A DNA stretch of 64,000 nucleotides from Ruminococcus sp. (GTDB lineage Bacteria > Bacillota > Clostridia > Oscillospirales > Acutalibacteraceae), in NCBI GenBank assembly GCA_017457155.1, contig JAFTHZ010000034.1, forward strand, positions 1-64,000, in the 5' to 3' direction. This document shows, in pieces, positions 25,357 to 33,264 of this stretch. A model generated the notes under the pieces. It was not told where the DNA came from. It searched no databases and worked only from the letters and a program-made list of their open reading frames with translations. Position 1 is the first letter of the stretch; every line of letters starts with the position of its first letter. A program made the position numbers and the translations under genes.

Positions 25357-25408
25357 AATGCTCTTTCCTCCGATTTGTTTTGGGATGACCCATATTTCTT
25401 CATTCTAC

Positions 25409-25437
25409 ATTATACTCCTTAGGAGAATCCTTGTCAA
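25409..25437 (-). promoter_or_regulatory. Consensus promoter of the YidC-TagF fusion gene, palindrome in spacer
   Basis: On minus: TTGACA (25432-25437), a 17-base spacer and TATAAT (25409-25414), a full consensus. The spacer holds the palindrome CTCCTAAGGAG, a candidate operator. Confidence 0.85.
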
Positions 25438-25494
25438 TTGTACAAAATATAGAGAAAAACAGGAAAAAAACCTTGTTTTGTAACCTTTGTGTAG

Positions 25495-25523
25495 TTGAAT
25501 TGAGGCGTATGATATGAGATAAT
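25495..25523 (+). promoter_or_regulatory. Probable promoter of the CapA-like gene
   Basis: TTGAAT (25495-25500), a 17-base spacer and GATAAT (25518-25523), about 95 bases before the chosen start. Confidence 0.55.
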
Positions 25524-25619
25524 GTGACAGAAAAAGCGAAAACAGGATTTTCTCCGACAAAACGTCGGTGGCAGACATAAACCGCAGGAGTGCATCTGTG
25601 GAGAAAGGTGGTGGGCCTT

Positions 25620-26894
25620 GTGAGGAACAGGATCAATAAAATTATAGGAGGTATACTCGGGGTTGCGGTTGCAGCGGCAATGGTGTTTGTGGCGGTTGAC
25701 CCGGGCAGCGTTCCCGAGAAACAGGGCACCACTGCTCCTGTGGAGGAGACAGTACCTGTGACTGCACCCTTACCGGGGGATGTTCCTGTTGCATCGGCGC
25801 CTCCGGGTTCGGTTCTGCTTTCCTTTGTAGGAGACTGCACCCTTGCGTCCGACCTGGGCGAGGTGAAGGAGCCGAATCTGCTGTGGATGGCACAGAACAA
25901 ACCTCACGAATACTTCTTTGAGGGCGTGTATGATGTTCTTTCTAAGGATGATCTGACCTTTGCAAATTGCGAGAATGTGTTTACCGACAGATATCTTTCC
26001 AAGCGCCCCAAGTCAGGCACGGCTTTCTGGTTTACCTCTCCTGCGTCCAACGCGGACATACTGAAGCTTGGTTCGGTGGAGGTTGCGGGTGTTGCAAACA
26101 ACCATACCTACGACTATCGGGAGGACGGTCTGCTTGATACAGTGTCGGCGCTGGAGGCTCAGGGCATCGTGGCAGGACAGGACTGTGTCCCCGTGTATGT
26201 GCAGGCAAAGGATATGACTATCGGAGTGGTGTTCTGTACTATGTGGTCCAGCGGACAGCGCACCGCTATCGAAAATGCCCTGACCAATATGCAGGATAAT
26301 TGTGATTATAGCATTGTTTACTTTCACGGAGGATCAGAGGGCAGACACTATCCCGACAATTATGTGATAGATGTGTGTCGCGGTCTGGCAAACTCAGGAT
26401 TGTGTGACCTGATCGTCGGGTCTCACTCCCATGTGCTTCAGCCTATGGAGGTGGTAAACAACGTTCCTATAGCTTACTCGCTGGGAAACTTCTGTTTTGG
26501 CGGAAACGCCCATCCCGAGAATATGACGGCGATTATGCAGGTTGTGCTTACCGAGACGGACGGGGGCATCACAACAGAGACCTCCTTTGTGCCCTGCTAT
26601 GTACATACAGGCAGCAGGAACAACTACCAGCCTGCGCTGATGACAGATTCAGCGGATAAGGCGGAGGTTATGGCACTGCTCACAGCGAAGGTGGAGAAAC
26701 GTGCCGAGGAGCCGAAGGCATCCTCTTCTACTGCACCCACAGAGCCCACCGCTGCCACACAGCCGTCCACACAGGTGCCTGTTGTCACCGACCCTGTGGC
26801 GACAGATCCTCCACAGCCTGAAACCACCCTCAGTGACCTGCCTGTTCAGGACCAGGTTACTGAAGAGAATGATGACGGATATAATTACTGGTAA
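25620..26894 (+). CDS. CapA-family protein (poly-gamma-glutamate capsule type, metallophosphatase fold)
   Basis: A secreted or membrane-anchored protein of the CapA/PgsA group, which has a calcineurin-like fold; many members have no known function. 424 aa from the GTG at 25620 (AGGTGG eight bases upstream); a GTG ten codons earlier has no spacing for a ribosome binding site. One hydrophobic segment (about 8-28), a Pro/Thr/Val linker, then the CapA domain (about 60-320) with SFVGDCTLASD, VANNHTYDY, IVYFHGGSE and HSHVLQPME. The tail is a Thr/Pro/Asp linker ending near NDDGYNYW. No pgsBC genes accompany it, so capsule synthesis is doubtful; a wall-associated phosphatase-like role fits the region. 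Confidence 0.83.
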   Translation: MRNRINKIIGGILGVAVAAAMVFVAVDPGSVPEKQGTTAPVEETVPVTAPLPGDVPVASAPPGSVLLSFVGDCTLASDLGEVKEPNLLWMAQNKPHEYFFEGVYDVLSKDDLTFANCENVFTDRYLSKRPKSGTAFWFTSPASNADILKLGSVEVAGVANNHTYDYREDGLLDTVSALEAQGIVAGQDCVPVYVQAKDMTIGVVFCTMWSSGQRTAIENALTNMQDNCDYSIVYFHGGSEGRHYPDNYVIDVCRGLANSGLCDLIVGSHSHVLQPMEVVNNVPIAYSLGNFCFGGNAHPENMTAIMQVVLTETDGGITTETSFVPCYVHTGSRNNYQPALMTDSADKAEVMALLTAKVEKRAEEPKASSSTAPTEPTAATQPSTQVPVVTDPVATDPPQPETTLSDLPVQDQVTEENDDGYNYW

Positions 26895-26898
26895 AAAG

Positions 26899-26935
26899 GA
26901 GGGAGTGATTGATGATCGCTCCCTCTGTGTATTTT
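26899..26935 (+). terminator. Hairpin after the CapA-like gene
   Basis: An 11-bp stem GAGGGAGTGAT / ATCGCTCCCTC with one wobble and a 5-base loop, followed by GTGTATTTT. Confidence 0.6.
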
Positions 26936-26997
26936 CTCCCGTAAAAGAAAGGAAATCCCCCAAAAAAGCTCCTCAAAAAAATTTTTGAAAAAAGATA

Positions 26998-27026
26998 TTG
27001 AAATCCTGAGAAGTTTATGATATTAT
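26998..27026 (+). promoter_or_regulatory. Promoter of tRNA-Thr
   Basis: TTGAAA (26998-27003), a 17-base spacer and TATTAT (27021-27026), 25 bases before the tRNA. Confidence 0.75.
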
Positions 27027-27050
27027 AGTCGGGTAGCAAAAATCGAATAT

Positions 27051-27126
<76 letters not shown>

Positions 27127-27127
27127 C

Positions 27128-27161
27128 AAAAAGAGGATTCCTTTTTGGGAATCCTCTTTTT
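27128..27161 (+). terminator. Intrinsic terminator after tRNA-Thr
   Basis: A 14-bp stem AAAAAGAGGATTCC / GGAATCCTCTTTTT with a short loop; the 3' arm ends in a T-run. Confidence 0.9.
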
Positions 27162-27244
27162 GCGATGTATAGTAGATTTGCGTTTGTTGAGGGCCATAAA
27201 ATCTGAGGTTTTTCTATAATTACCGGGTTTTCTTACATTTGTTG

Positions 27245-27273
27245 TTGACGGCATATATATGGGATGATACAAT
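27245..27273 (+). promoter_or_regulatory. Promoter of the dockerin gene
   Basis: TTGACG (27245-27250), a 17-base spacer and TACAAT (27268-27273), about 30 bases before the start codon. Confidence 0.75.
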
Positions 27274-27304
27274 GAAATTGAAGATAAAATGCGGAGGCGA
27301 TTTT

Positions 27305-28360
27305 ATGAAAAAATTCATGTCATTGTTCCTTGCGATTATTATTGTTACAGGTGCGGTCTTCATGGTTTCATTCACAGCTTACGCAGAAGAGGCTGACACC
27401 TCCCCCGTAGCTTATGAAGAGCCAATGCAAAACGTCCTTCTGGATGTGAGCGCTTTGGCTACAGACGACGAAAGCTTCGCTGCCTATATTTGGACCGACA
27501 ACGGTGACGACAGATGGGAGGCTGCCCAGGCAAGCGAAACAGGCTACCATGTTCTCAAAATGCACATGGGCGAGAATGCGGTGTTTGCCCTGATGAATGG
27601 TGACGGAGAGCTTGACTGGTTCTCGGTGAAAAGTCAGACAGAAGACACTCGGTACACAGGAGAATACAACTGTGCAGTCCTCAGCTACTCTGATACTGAG
27701 GGCAGAATGAATGTTGAGTGGACATCTGTTGTGGACAAAACAGACCTGGTTCAGCTATTAGGGGAAGCAGAAGTATATTTGTTTGATGAGGCAAGCAAGT
27801 ATACCTATGAGTCAGTGTTTGAGCTGCAGTGTGCCTATTATGACGCATTGCATCTTCTCAAAGGAAACCCCAAGCAGGCAGGAGTCGATATGGCCACAGA
27901 CAGACTCACAAAAGCAATCCGCGGTCTGATCACAAAGGAAGAGGCGGGCATAGTCGATAAGAGTGATCTGGAGCTTGCTATCAGCACTGCAGTATCCTAC
28001 CAGATGTCTCTTGAAAACTTCACGGCTTCTTCATGGAACTATATGATGCTCAAGCTGGATGAAGCTTACGCAGTTGACATGGATGAGAACGCCAGTCAGA
28101 AAGAAGTGGACTTTGCAGCGCAGGAGCTTTTCGATGCCATTGAGGCACTGGAGAGCGAGGACGAGCAGGTCGGCGATGTGGACGGTGACGGACTTATCAG
28201 CGTCAGAGATGCCACAGAGATTCAGTACTATCTGGCACGACTTGTATATATAGCCCCGAACAGATATGACGATGCGGATGTGAACAGGGACGGAGTGGTC
28301 TCTGTTAAGGACGCCACCATGATTCAGAAGTTCCTTGCAGGCATAATTCCTTCCCTGTAA
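27305..28360 (+). CDS. Secreted dockerin protein with FIVAR-like repeats
   Basis: 351 aa from the ATG at 27305 (GGAGG seven bases upstream). A classic signal peptide ends TAYAEE (cleavage about 26-28). Then comes a beta-rich unknown segment (about 30-150), two FIVAR-like helical repeats (about 155-290) and a type I dockerin with two Ca-binding half-repeats, DVDGDGLISVRDATEIQYYL and DVNRDGVVSVKDATMIQKFL. Dockerins plug into cohesins of a cellulosome scaffold or of a surface protein; no scaffold is in this window. No catalytic domain is recognisable, so it is an attached non-enzymatic component or adhesin. Confidence 0.9.
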   Translation: MKKFMSLFLAIIIVTGAVFMVSFTAYAEEADTSPVAYEEPMQNVLLDVSALATDDESFAAYIWTDNGDDRWEAAQASETGYHVLKMHMGENAVFALMNGDGELDWFSVKSQTEDTRYTGEYNCAVLSYSDTEGRMNVEWTSVVDKTDLVQLLGEAEVYLFDEASKYTYESVFELQCAYYDALHLLKGNPKQAGVDMATDRLTKAIRGLITKEEAGIVDKSDLELAISTAVSYQMSLENFTASSWNYMMLKLDEAYAVDMDENASQKEVDFAAQELFDAIEALESEDEQVGDVDGDGLISVRDATEIQYYLARLVYIAPNRYDDADVNRDGVVSVKDATMIQKFLAGIIPSL

Positions 28361-28370
28361 AATATGAAGC

Positions 28371-28410
28371 AAAAGCTGTACCCTGAACAGGATACAGCTT
28401 TTCTGTTTGT
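28371..28410 (+). terminator. Terminator after the dockerin gene
   Basis: The stem AAAAGCTGTA / TACAGCTTTT with extra pairs CCTG/AGG inside is followed by T-rich sequence. Confidence 0.8.
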
Positions 28411-28431
28411 CGGAAAAATTCCTGAGAAAAG

Positions 28432-28460
28432 TTGCTCGCGGAGGCTGAGGATGATATACT
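28432..28460 (+). promoter_or_regulatory. Probable promoter of the macro-domain gene
   Basis: TTGCTC (28432-28437), a 17-base spacer and TATACT (28455-28460). Confidence 0.5.
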
Positions 28461-28494
28461 GTGAGTATCAAATAATTCCAAGGGAGGGGATTCT

Positions 28495-29541
28495 ATGCCC
28501 CTGCAGATAATCAGGCAAGATATTACAAAAATAAGCTGTGACGCTATCGTCAATCCTACGAGCGAGACCCTCACCCCCACAGGCGGAGTGGACCTTGCGG
28601 TGCACAAGGCGGCGGGTAAAAAGCTCCTTGAGGCAGTAAGATCCATAGGTTACGTAAATACAGGTGAGGCAGTCATTACCCCTGCCTTCAGGCTTAAGTC
28701 GGAATATGTCATTCATACCGCCGGCCCTGTGTGGCAGGGCGGAGACCATAACGAAGAAGCGCTGCTTGAGGCTTGCTACAAAAACTCCCTGAATCTTGCA
28801 AAAGAGAACAAATGTCAGAGTGTGGCGATCCCCCTGATTTCTTCGGGAGAATACGGATTCCCCAAGGACAGGGTTCTGAGGGTTGCGCTGGGTGCTATCA
28901 GCGACTTCCTGTTTACCGGCGAGATGATGGTATATCTTGTGGTCTTTGACAGGGACTCTTACTCTTTGGGAGAGAGGCTGCTCGGTCATATCAGGAGTTT
29001 CATCGATGACAATTATGTTAAGATGAACTTTGTCGATCGCCCTCGCTGTGCCGCCTTCCCTCTCCGTCGGGAGAAGCTGAGCGCCCCGCCTATGCCTATG
29101 GCGGCCCGCGTCTGTGCCGTTCCCAAAAATGAACCTCAGGACAAGGACTGTATATGCGAGTCAAAGCCCCCTGATATAGACGACTTCATAAAGCTGGACG
29201 AGGGCTTTGCGCTCAAGCTCCTGAGGTTGATTGACCTGAAGGGGATGGATGATGTTGAGTGCTACAAAAAAGCCAACGTCAGCAAGCAGACCTGGTACAA
29301 AATAATGAACGACAAACACTACAAGCCTAACAAAAAAACCGCAATCTCTTTTGCGGTGGCGCTGGGTCTGAGTCTGACAGAAACTCAGGAGTTGCTGGAG
29401 TCGGTGGGCTTTGTGCTGTCCCACAGCTCCCTGTTTGATGTTATCATTATGTACTGCCTGAGCAACGGCATATACGATGTCTGTGAGATCGATGCCATCC
29501 TGTTCAGTTATGATCAGGAAACTCTGTACTCCAAGCTCTGA
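28495..29541 (+). CDS. Macro-domain protein with C-terminal helix-turn-helix-like domain
   Basis: 348 aa with two parts. Residues about 1-170 are a macro domain (ADP-ribose binding or hydrolysis): CDAIVNPTSETLTPTGGVD, VIHTAGPVW and IPLISSGEYGFP. The middle (about 180-215) is a Pro/Arg linker. Residues about 225-348 are a helical domain with a helix-turn-helix look: YKKANVSKQTWYKIMND, then KKTAISFAVALGLSLTETQELLE. This suggests regulation that senses ADP-ribose or a derivative. GGGAGGGG lies ahead of the ATG. It is flanked by strong hairpins on both sides, so it is a single-gene unit. Confidence 0.85.
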   Translation: MPLQIIRQDITKISCDAIVNPTSETLTPTGGVDLAVHKAAGKKLLEAVRSIGYVNTGEAVITPAFRLKSEYVIHTAGPVWQGGDHNEEALLEACYKNSLNLAKENKCQSVAIPLISSGEYGFPKDRVLRVALGAISDFLFTGEMMVYLVVFDRDSYSLGERLLGHIRSFIDDNYVKMNFVDRPRCAAFPLRREKLSAPPMPMAARVCAVPKNEPQDKDCICESKPPDIDDFIKLDEGFALKLLRLIDLKGMDDVECYKKANVSKQTWYKIMNDKHYKPNKKTAISFAVALGLSLTETQELLESVGFVLSHSSLFDVIIMYCLSNGIYDVCEIDAILFSYDQETLYSKL

Positions 29542-29543
29542 AT

Positions 29544-29587
29544 AAAAAAACACAGGGTGTCTCTTTTTTGAGGCCCTGTGTTTTTTT
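29544..29587. terminator. Bidirectional terminator between the macro gene and the ICMT-like gene
   Basis: The long stem AAAAACACAGGG / CCCTGTGTTTTTTT, with A-run on one side and T-run on the other, serves both convergent genes. Confidence 0.9.
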
Positions 29588-29611
29588 GTGAGTATTATTA
29601 TGTAATAGGCT

Positions 29612-30283
29612 TTACCAGACAAAGGGTATCAATCGGTATTTTACCTTTTGCTTGTACTGTGAGTAACCGCTGAGTTCTTTCTCAAGAAAAGCTTCTTCGC
29701 CTTTGATCCTTTTTGCGATGATAAAGGGATAGGATAGAAAAATGACAAAAGAAAATACTGACCCCAGCACAACGGGGATGGATAGAAAGAGCAGAAGGGT
29801 TACGCTGTACATTGGATGCCTGACCACAGAGTACAGGCCTGTGTCAATGACCTTCTGATTGTCCTGAACTTCGATGGTGCGGCTCAGGTAGGTGTTCTCC
29901 CTGAGGACCTCTGCGTAGAGAGCGTATGCAACAAGGAACACCACAGCTCCGCCTATGGAGACCCCTGCGGGCAGGCGGTACCAGTCAAACCTCACTCCCA
30001 GACCTGCCACCACAAAACCCAGAATAAACATAAGTCCGCTGAGTTTTACAACCAGACTCTGGTCCTTCTGTTTTTCTTTTGCACTGAGTCTGCTTCTGAG
30101 CAGCTGAGGATTCCTCAGCATCATAAAGATTCCTCCGATGAACATGGGCACAAACAGTATGCCCATGAGCAGATGTCCGCCCGTATATGAAAGGGTGCCT
30201 GCAGGCAGAAATATAAGTACACCCACCAGTACAACACCTAAGGTGAATTTGATAATTGCCTGAAGAAAAAGTTTGAAAGTCAT
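29612..30283 (-). CDS. Isoprenylcysteine carboxyl methyltransferase (ICMT)-like membrane protein
   Basis: A 223-aa membrane protein with about five hydrophobic helices and the C-terminal signature GLYSVVRHPMYSV followed by KRIKGEEAFLEKELSGYSQY, characteristic of the ICMT/PEMT methyltransferase superfamily. Bacterial members are annotated as isoprenylcysteine carboxyl methyltransferases but true substrates are mostly unknown, probably lipids. Start ATG at 30283 with CAGGAG upstream. It converges on the macro-domain gene. Confidence 0.85.
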   Translation of the reverse strand: MTFKLFLQAIIKFTLGVVLVGVLIFLPAGTLSYTGGHLLMGILFVPMFIGGIFMMLRNPQLLRSRLSAKEKQKDQSLVVKLSGLMFILGFVVAGLGVRFDWYRLPAGVSIGGAVVFLVAYALYAEVLRENTYLSRTIEVQDNQKVIDTGLYSVVRHPMYSVTLLLFLSIPVVLGSVFSFVIFLSYPFIIAKRIKGEEAFLEKELSGYSQYKQKVKYRLIPFVW

Positions 30284-30418
30284 AGCTTGCTCCTGTAAAA
30301 AACTTTTTGATAGCTGATTACAGCATACCTCAAAAAATCAGAATAATCAATACAAAAAAACAAGTACCGCAGGTAAATCTCCCATTGACCAAAAGAGAAA
30401 ATGAAAAAGCTATAATAG

Positions 30419-30442
30419 GGTTGTAAGGTAAAACTTACGACC
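30419..30442 (+). promoter_or_regulatory. Palindrome downstream of the VWA gene -10 box
   Basis: GGTTGTAAG and CTTACGACC (one mismatch) flank a 6-base centre, directly after a TATAAT at 30411-30416. A TTGACC at 30385 has a 20-base spacer, longer than normal. Candidate operator or 5' mRNA hairpin. Confidence 0.45.
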
Positions 30443-30484
30443 GATTTTTGTTTCACAAATATTTTTTTCAGAGGAGAGATTGAT

Positions 30485-31135
30485 ATGAAAAATAACGTTA
30501 CAGAACTGGTTTTTATCCTTGACCGCAGCGGCTCAATGGCAGGCCTTGAGAGCGATACCATCGGAGGGTTTAACGCTATGATCGAAAAGCAGCGCAAGCT
30601 CAGCGGTGATTGCTACGTCTCTACGGTGCTGTTTGATAACGACAGCACTACTCTTCACGACAGAGTGAAGCTGGAGGAAGTAAAGCTCATGACGGACAAT
30701 GACTATACCGTAGGTGGATGCACAGCGCTCATTGATGCTATCGGAGGAGCTATACAGCATATCGGAAATATTCATAAGTACGCCCGCCCTGAGGATGTTC
30801 CCGAGCATACAATGTTCGTTATCACTACCGATGGCTACGAGAACGCAAGCCGAAGCTTCACAAGCAATCAGGTGAAGCAGATGATTGAGCGCAAAAAGTC
30901 AGAGCAGGGCTGGGAGTTTCTTTTCATCGGCGCCAACATCGACGCGGTTGAGACCGCCCGGACCTTCGGTATCGACGAGAACAGAGCCGTCAACTACAAG
31001 GCTGACAAAAAAGGCACCAAGGTGGTCTATGAGTCCGTGGCAAAGGCGGTGGGCAGTATCCGCAAGTGCCGTCCCCTGCAGGCGGATTGGAGCGCCGACA
31101 TCAGCAGGGATTACTCCGACCGCAAAGCAGAGTAA
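30485..31135 (+). CDS. von Willebrand factor A domain protein
   Basis: A 216-aa, purely VWA-type protein: the first residues contain the MIDAS motif DRSGSMAG, with the further metal residues in GGCTALIDAIG and TTDGYEN. The rest (QVKQMIERKKSEQGWEFLFIGANIDAVETA) is the typical second half of this stand-alone family. No signal peptide, so it is cytoplasmic. Cytoplasmic VWA proteins of this type act as scaffolds, sometimes with MoxR ATPases or in stress systems; none is nearby. AGGAGAG lies ahead of the ATG, and a palindrome precedes it. Confidence 0.85.
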   Translation: MKNNVTELVFILDRSGSMAGLESDTIGGFNAMIEKQRKLSGDCYVSTVLFDNDSTTLHDRVKLEEVKLMTDNDYTVGGCTALIDAIGGAIQHIGNIHKYARPEDVPEHTMFVITTDGYENASRSFTSNQVKQMIERKKSEQGWEFLFIGANIDAVETARTFGIDENRAVNYKADKKGTKVVYESVAKAVGSIRKCRPLQADWSADISRDYSDRKAE

Positions 31136-31156
31136 ACAAAAGAATAATCAAAAGAA

Positions 31157-31193
31157 ACAGGACACACCAAGAGGATGTGTCCTGTTGTTTTTA
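31157..31193 (+). terminator. Terminator after the VWA gene
   Basis: The 10-bp perfect stem ACAGGACACA / TGTGTCCTGT, 9-base loop, followed by TGTTTTT. Confidence 0.85.
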
Positions 31194-31205
31194 TATATAT
31201 GTTGC

Positions 31206-31859
31206 TCAGTCTCCGTTGAGGAAAGAGACGTAGTCAAAGTCATCCAGATAACGTTTTTGGCTGAACTTGCTTTTGTAGCGGAGGATCTTGCCCCAGAAGA
31301 ACTTGTCGTCATAAAGGTCGGATTTTACGATTTCGCTGTTGGTGAATCCTACGGGGTTTGTGATCATACGCTTGTTTTTATATTTAACGTTCTTGAAATT
31401 CTTGTATGCTTCGTCGGTTTCTCTCAGCTCCTCGGGATACTCCACAACAACAAAGATGTTGTCATAGTCTATCCGCTTGCCTCGCTCCTGCCATTTGCTC
31501 ACGGCTTCGTCAAAGGTTTTGTAGTGCATAAAGTCAACGCGGATGGTGCGTCCGTCCTTTGAGAATTCGCCGATGGGATACTTCTTGCCCTCCTCGTACA
31601 CCTGAGTAGGGGTCTGTGATACAAAGTATTCGATGTCATCCACAAAGGCAAAGAAGTCTGCAGACTTGGGGAAGAACAGGTTTATGGTGGGAGATGTGAA
31701 CCTGAGTCCAAGGTCATGATACATAACTCCGCCCACGCAGTTGTTGGCGATTATGGTGGGAGCGTGGTTGCGGTTTCTCCTGCGCTTTTTTGCGAGATAT
31801 GAGGCTCGCCTTCTTTCGACTATGTCAGTGGCAAGATTCTTGAGTTTTGAGATTCCCAT
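31206..31859 (-). CDS. DUF1919-family protein (exopolysaccharide biosynthesis type)
   Basis: 217 aa. The N-terminal part is basic (SYLAKKRRRNRN), then the family core begins at PTIIANNCVGGVMYHDLGLRF, with SPTINLFFP, DFMHYKTFDEAVSKW and IFVVVEYPEELRET. DUF1919 proteins occur in capsule and exopolysaccharide clusters; biochemical activity is unknown. AGGAGTG precedes the ATG. It stands as a single gene with its own promoter. Confidence 0.83.
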   Translation of the reverse strand: MGISKLKNLATDIVERRRASYLAKKRRRNRNHAPTIIANNCVGGVMYHDLGLRFTSPTINLFFPKSADFFAFVDDIEYFVSQTPTQVYEEGKKYPIGEFSKDGRTIRVDFMHYKTFDEAVSKWQERGKRIDYDNIFVVVEYPEELRETDEAYKNFKNVKYKNKRMITNPVGFTNSEIVKSDLYDDKFFWGKILRYKSKFSQKRYLDDFDYVSFLNGD

Positions 31860-31881
31860 GTAAGATCACTCCTTTGTTTAT

Positions 31882-31910
31882 ATGATATATGAAACCTCTG
31901 TGTATGTCAA
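31882..31910 (-). promoter_or_regulatory. Promoter of the DUF1919 gene
   Basis: On minus: TTGACA (31905-31910), a 17-base spacer and TATCAT (31882-31887). Confidence 0.8.
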
Positions 31911-31917
31911 ACAAAAT

Positions 31918-31958
31918 CCACCCGCTGAGTGGTCTTACGTCCTCAGGGGCGGATGGTG
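31918..31958 (-). terminator. Terminator after the lipoprotein gene
   Basis: On minus an imperfect stem of about 12 bp, CCATCCGCCCCTGAG against CTCAGCGGGTGG, is followed by ATTTTG. Confidence 0.6.
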
Positions 31959-31975
31959 ATAAAAATCTTTGATTC

Positions 31976-32668
31976 TCAGCTGAACATTGCCTCGAATTCT
32001 TCGGGAGAATCGGAGTCTGATGTGCAGACAACAAAGTTGACATAATCTCCTATGGAGCGACAGTAGCAGTGCTGATACATAACAGGCTCCATGGACTCCA
32101 GCTTGTAGCTGCAGCGCAGGTACTCGTAGCCGCTGAGGGTGACGCTCTTCTCTTCCAGCGCCTCGGCACCCATGAGATTTATGTATGCATCGGTGAAAAC
32201 ATCAATATATTCATCTGCGGTAATGGGGGCTCCGTTGGTGATTTTTGTGTTTTCGTAGCCAATGTTGATATTAAGGATGCCATCAGGACTGAAGGCCTGC
32301 ATATCATACACAGATGCAGTCTCGTCCAGCGTCCGTGAGAAGTTCTCTTCGGACAGGTCCTCTACTGCAAATCCGTAGATTCCCGCCAACTCCTCGTCGG
32401 TGGCAAAGGTCCAGTCCCCGGGTTTTGTAAACTCAAGTCCTGTGAAGCTGCTGCTGTAAACATCGCCTGCGAGTACACCTTTGGTTACCTTCTGGGAGAT
32501 GTCGCTTTGGTCTTCCGGCACAGTTGTGGGAGGAACGATTTGTGTGGGAGCCTCGGTTGAGACAGCGGCTGTGGGATCTGCCTCGGAGTCCTCCTTGTTG
32601 CTGGTGTCACAGCCAAAGAGACTCAGAAGCAGTAGCAATACAAGAATAAGTGAAAGTGCGTTTTTCAT
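31976..32668 (-). CDS. Lipoprotein of unknown function
   Basis: 230 aa: lipoprotein signal with lipobox SLFGC (Cys about residue 20), a Thr/Pro/Glu-rich linker (about 22-55) and a compact domain (about 60-230) with Trp/Phe-rich strands (TKPGDWTFATDEELAGIYGF). The domain resembles small PsbP/DUF4367-type lipoprotein folds in layout, but I cannot assign a family. A consensus promoter lies upstream, so it is well expressed. Location: outer leaflet of the membrane. Confidence 0.78.
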   Translation of the reverse strand: MKNALSLILVLLLLLSLFGCDTSNKEDSEADPTAAVSTEAPTQIVPPTTVPEDQSDISQKVTKGVLAGDVYSSSFTGLEFTKPGDWTFATDEELAGIYGFAVEDLSEENFSRTLDETASVYDMQAFSPDGILNINIGYENTKITNGAPITADEYIDVFTDAYINLMGAEALEEKSVTLSGYEYLRCSYKLESMEPVMYQHCYCRSIGDYVNFVVCTSDSDSPEEFEAMFS

Positions 32669-32710
32669 ATGTTTTTTTCTCCTTGCAAAGAGATTTTTAT
32701 GTCAAGAAAA

Positions 32711-32739
32711 ATTATACCTTCCACCCCATGGGTTGTCAA
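32711..32739 (-). promoter_or_regulatory. Consensus promoter of the lipoprotein gene
   Basis: On minus: TTGACA (32734-32739), a 17-base spacer and TATAAT (32711-32716), about 45 bases before the ATG. Confidence 0.85.
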
Positions 32740-32868
32740 TGAAAATCCTTTGAATATACTATGACTCTATAACAGCAACAGCTCCTTCGGCACAGGGTGT
32801 CAAGCGATTCGCACAAAGTCTGTCGGGCGGTTTTGTGTCATATGCCAAAAAGTGTTTCAACCCGTAGA

Positions 32869-33022
32869 ATTTTCTGGTATGTTGTTTATTTGAGTCTTCT
32901 GAATATGGTATCATAACATAAACAACCACAAGGAGGAGACCTTCCTCCACGGCACCACCGATTTGGATGTGTATGACAGACTTGTGGTACACTCTGACCT
33001 GTTCACTTGTACAAAGGAATAA
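32869..33022 (+). pseudogene. Decayed C-terminal fragment of a CHAP/GH25-type surface protein gene
   Basis: Frame 32936-33022 reads ETFLHGTTDLDVYDRLVV then HSDLFTCTKE and a stop. This matches the last residues of the 1,533-aa lysin at 36946-41547, ETFYHGTTDSSVYDRLVV and YSDLFEATKD with stop, except that about 33 codons are missing between the two blocks. Upstream bases (about 32869-32935) still resemble the lysin DNA (GGTATcAT, ACCTaCAAGG-like stretches) but in shifted frames. There is no start codon or open frame of meaningful length. It is on plus, the lysin gene on minus. It therefore derives from another copy of the same C-terminal module, deleted and frameshifted. Confidence 0.75.
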
Positions 33023-33032
33023 CAAAAGAACA

Positions 33033-33065
33033 ACCGCCTTCGGTTTTTCGAGGGCGGTGATTTTG
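33033..33065 (+). terminator. Terminator downstream of the gene fragment
   Basis: The stem ACCGCC / GGCGGT with further weak pairs, then GATTTTGTTTG. It fits a left-over terminator of the decayed gene. Confidence 0.65.
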
Positions 33066-33083
33066 TTTGTGTGGGGGGATGAT

Positions 33084-33185
33084 ATGGATAATTCTGTATA
33101 CAGATTCCAAAAAAATCCGACAAAAGACTCTGAATCTCAAAAACTTCTCCCTGTAAGGGGCTGTATCTTTCAAAAAAACTATTGA
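33084..33185 (+). CDS. Possible small ORF, 33 aa
   Basis: An ATG preceded by GGGGGGATGAT opens a 33-codon frame starting MDNSVYRFQKNP. No family recognised and no clear promoter. The good ribosome binding site is the only support. It lies between the decayed surface-protein fragment and the promoter of the Fe-S scaffold gene. Confidence 0.25.
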   Translation: MDNSVYRFQKNPTKDSESQKLLPVRGCIFQKNY

Positions 33186-33210
33186 AATATCTCAAAAAAA
33201 GTCCTATAAT
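33182..33210 (+). promoter_or_regulatory. Promoter of the Fe-S scaffold / GGGtGRT operon
   Basis: TTGAAA (33182-33187), a 17-base spacer and TATAAT (33205-33210), 54 bases before the ATG. Confidence 0.85.
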
Positions 33211-33264
33211 GTTTCTGTATGAGTTATCTCAATTTTTTAAATTCAGAAAGGAGTAGCAACAAAA

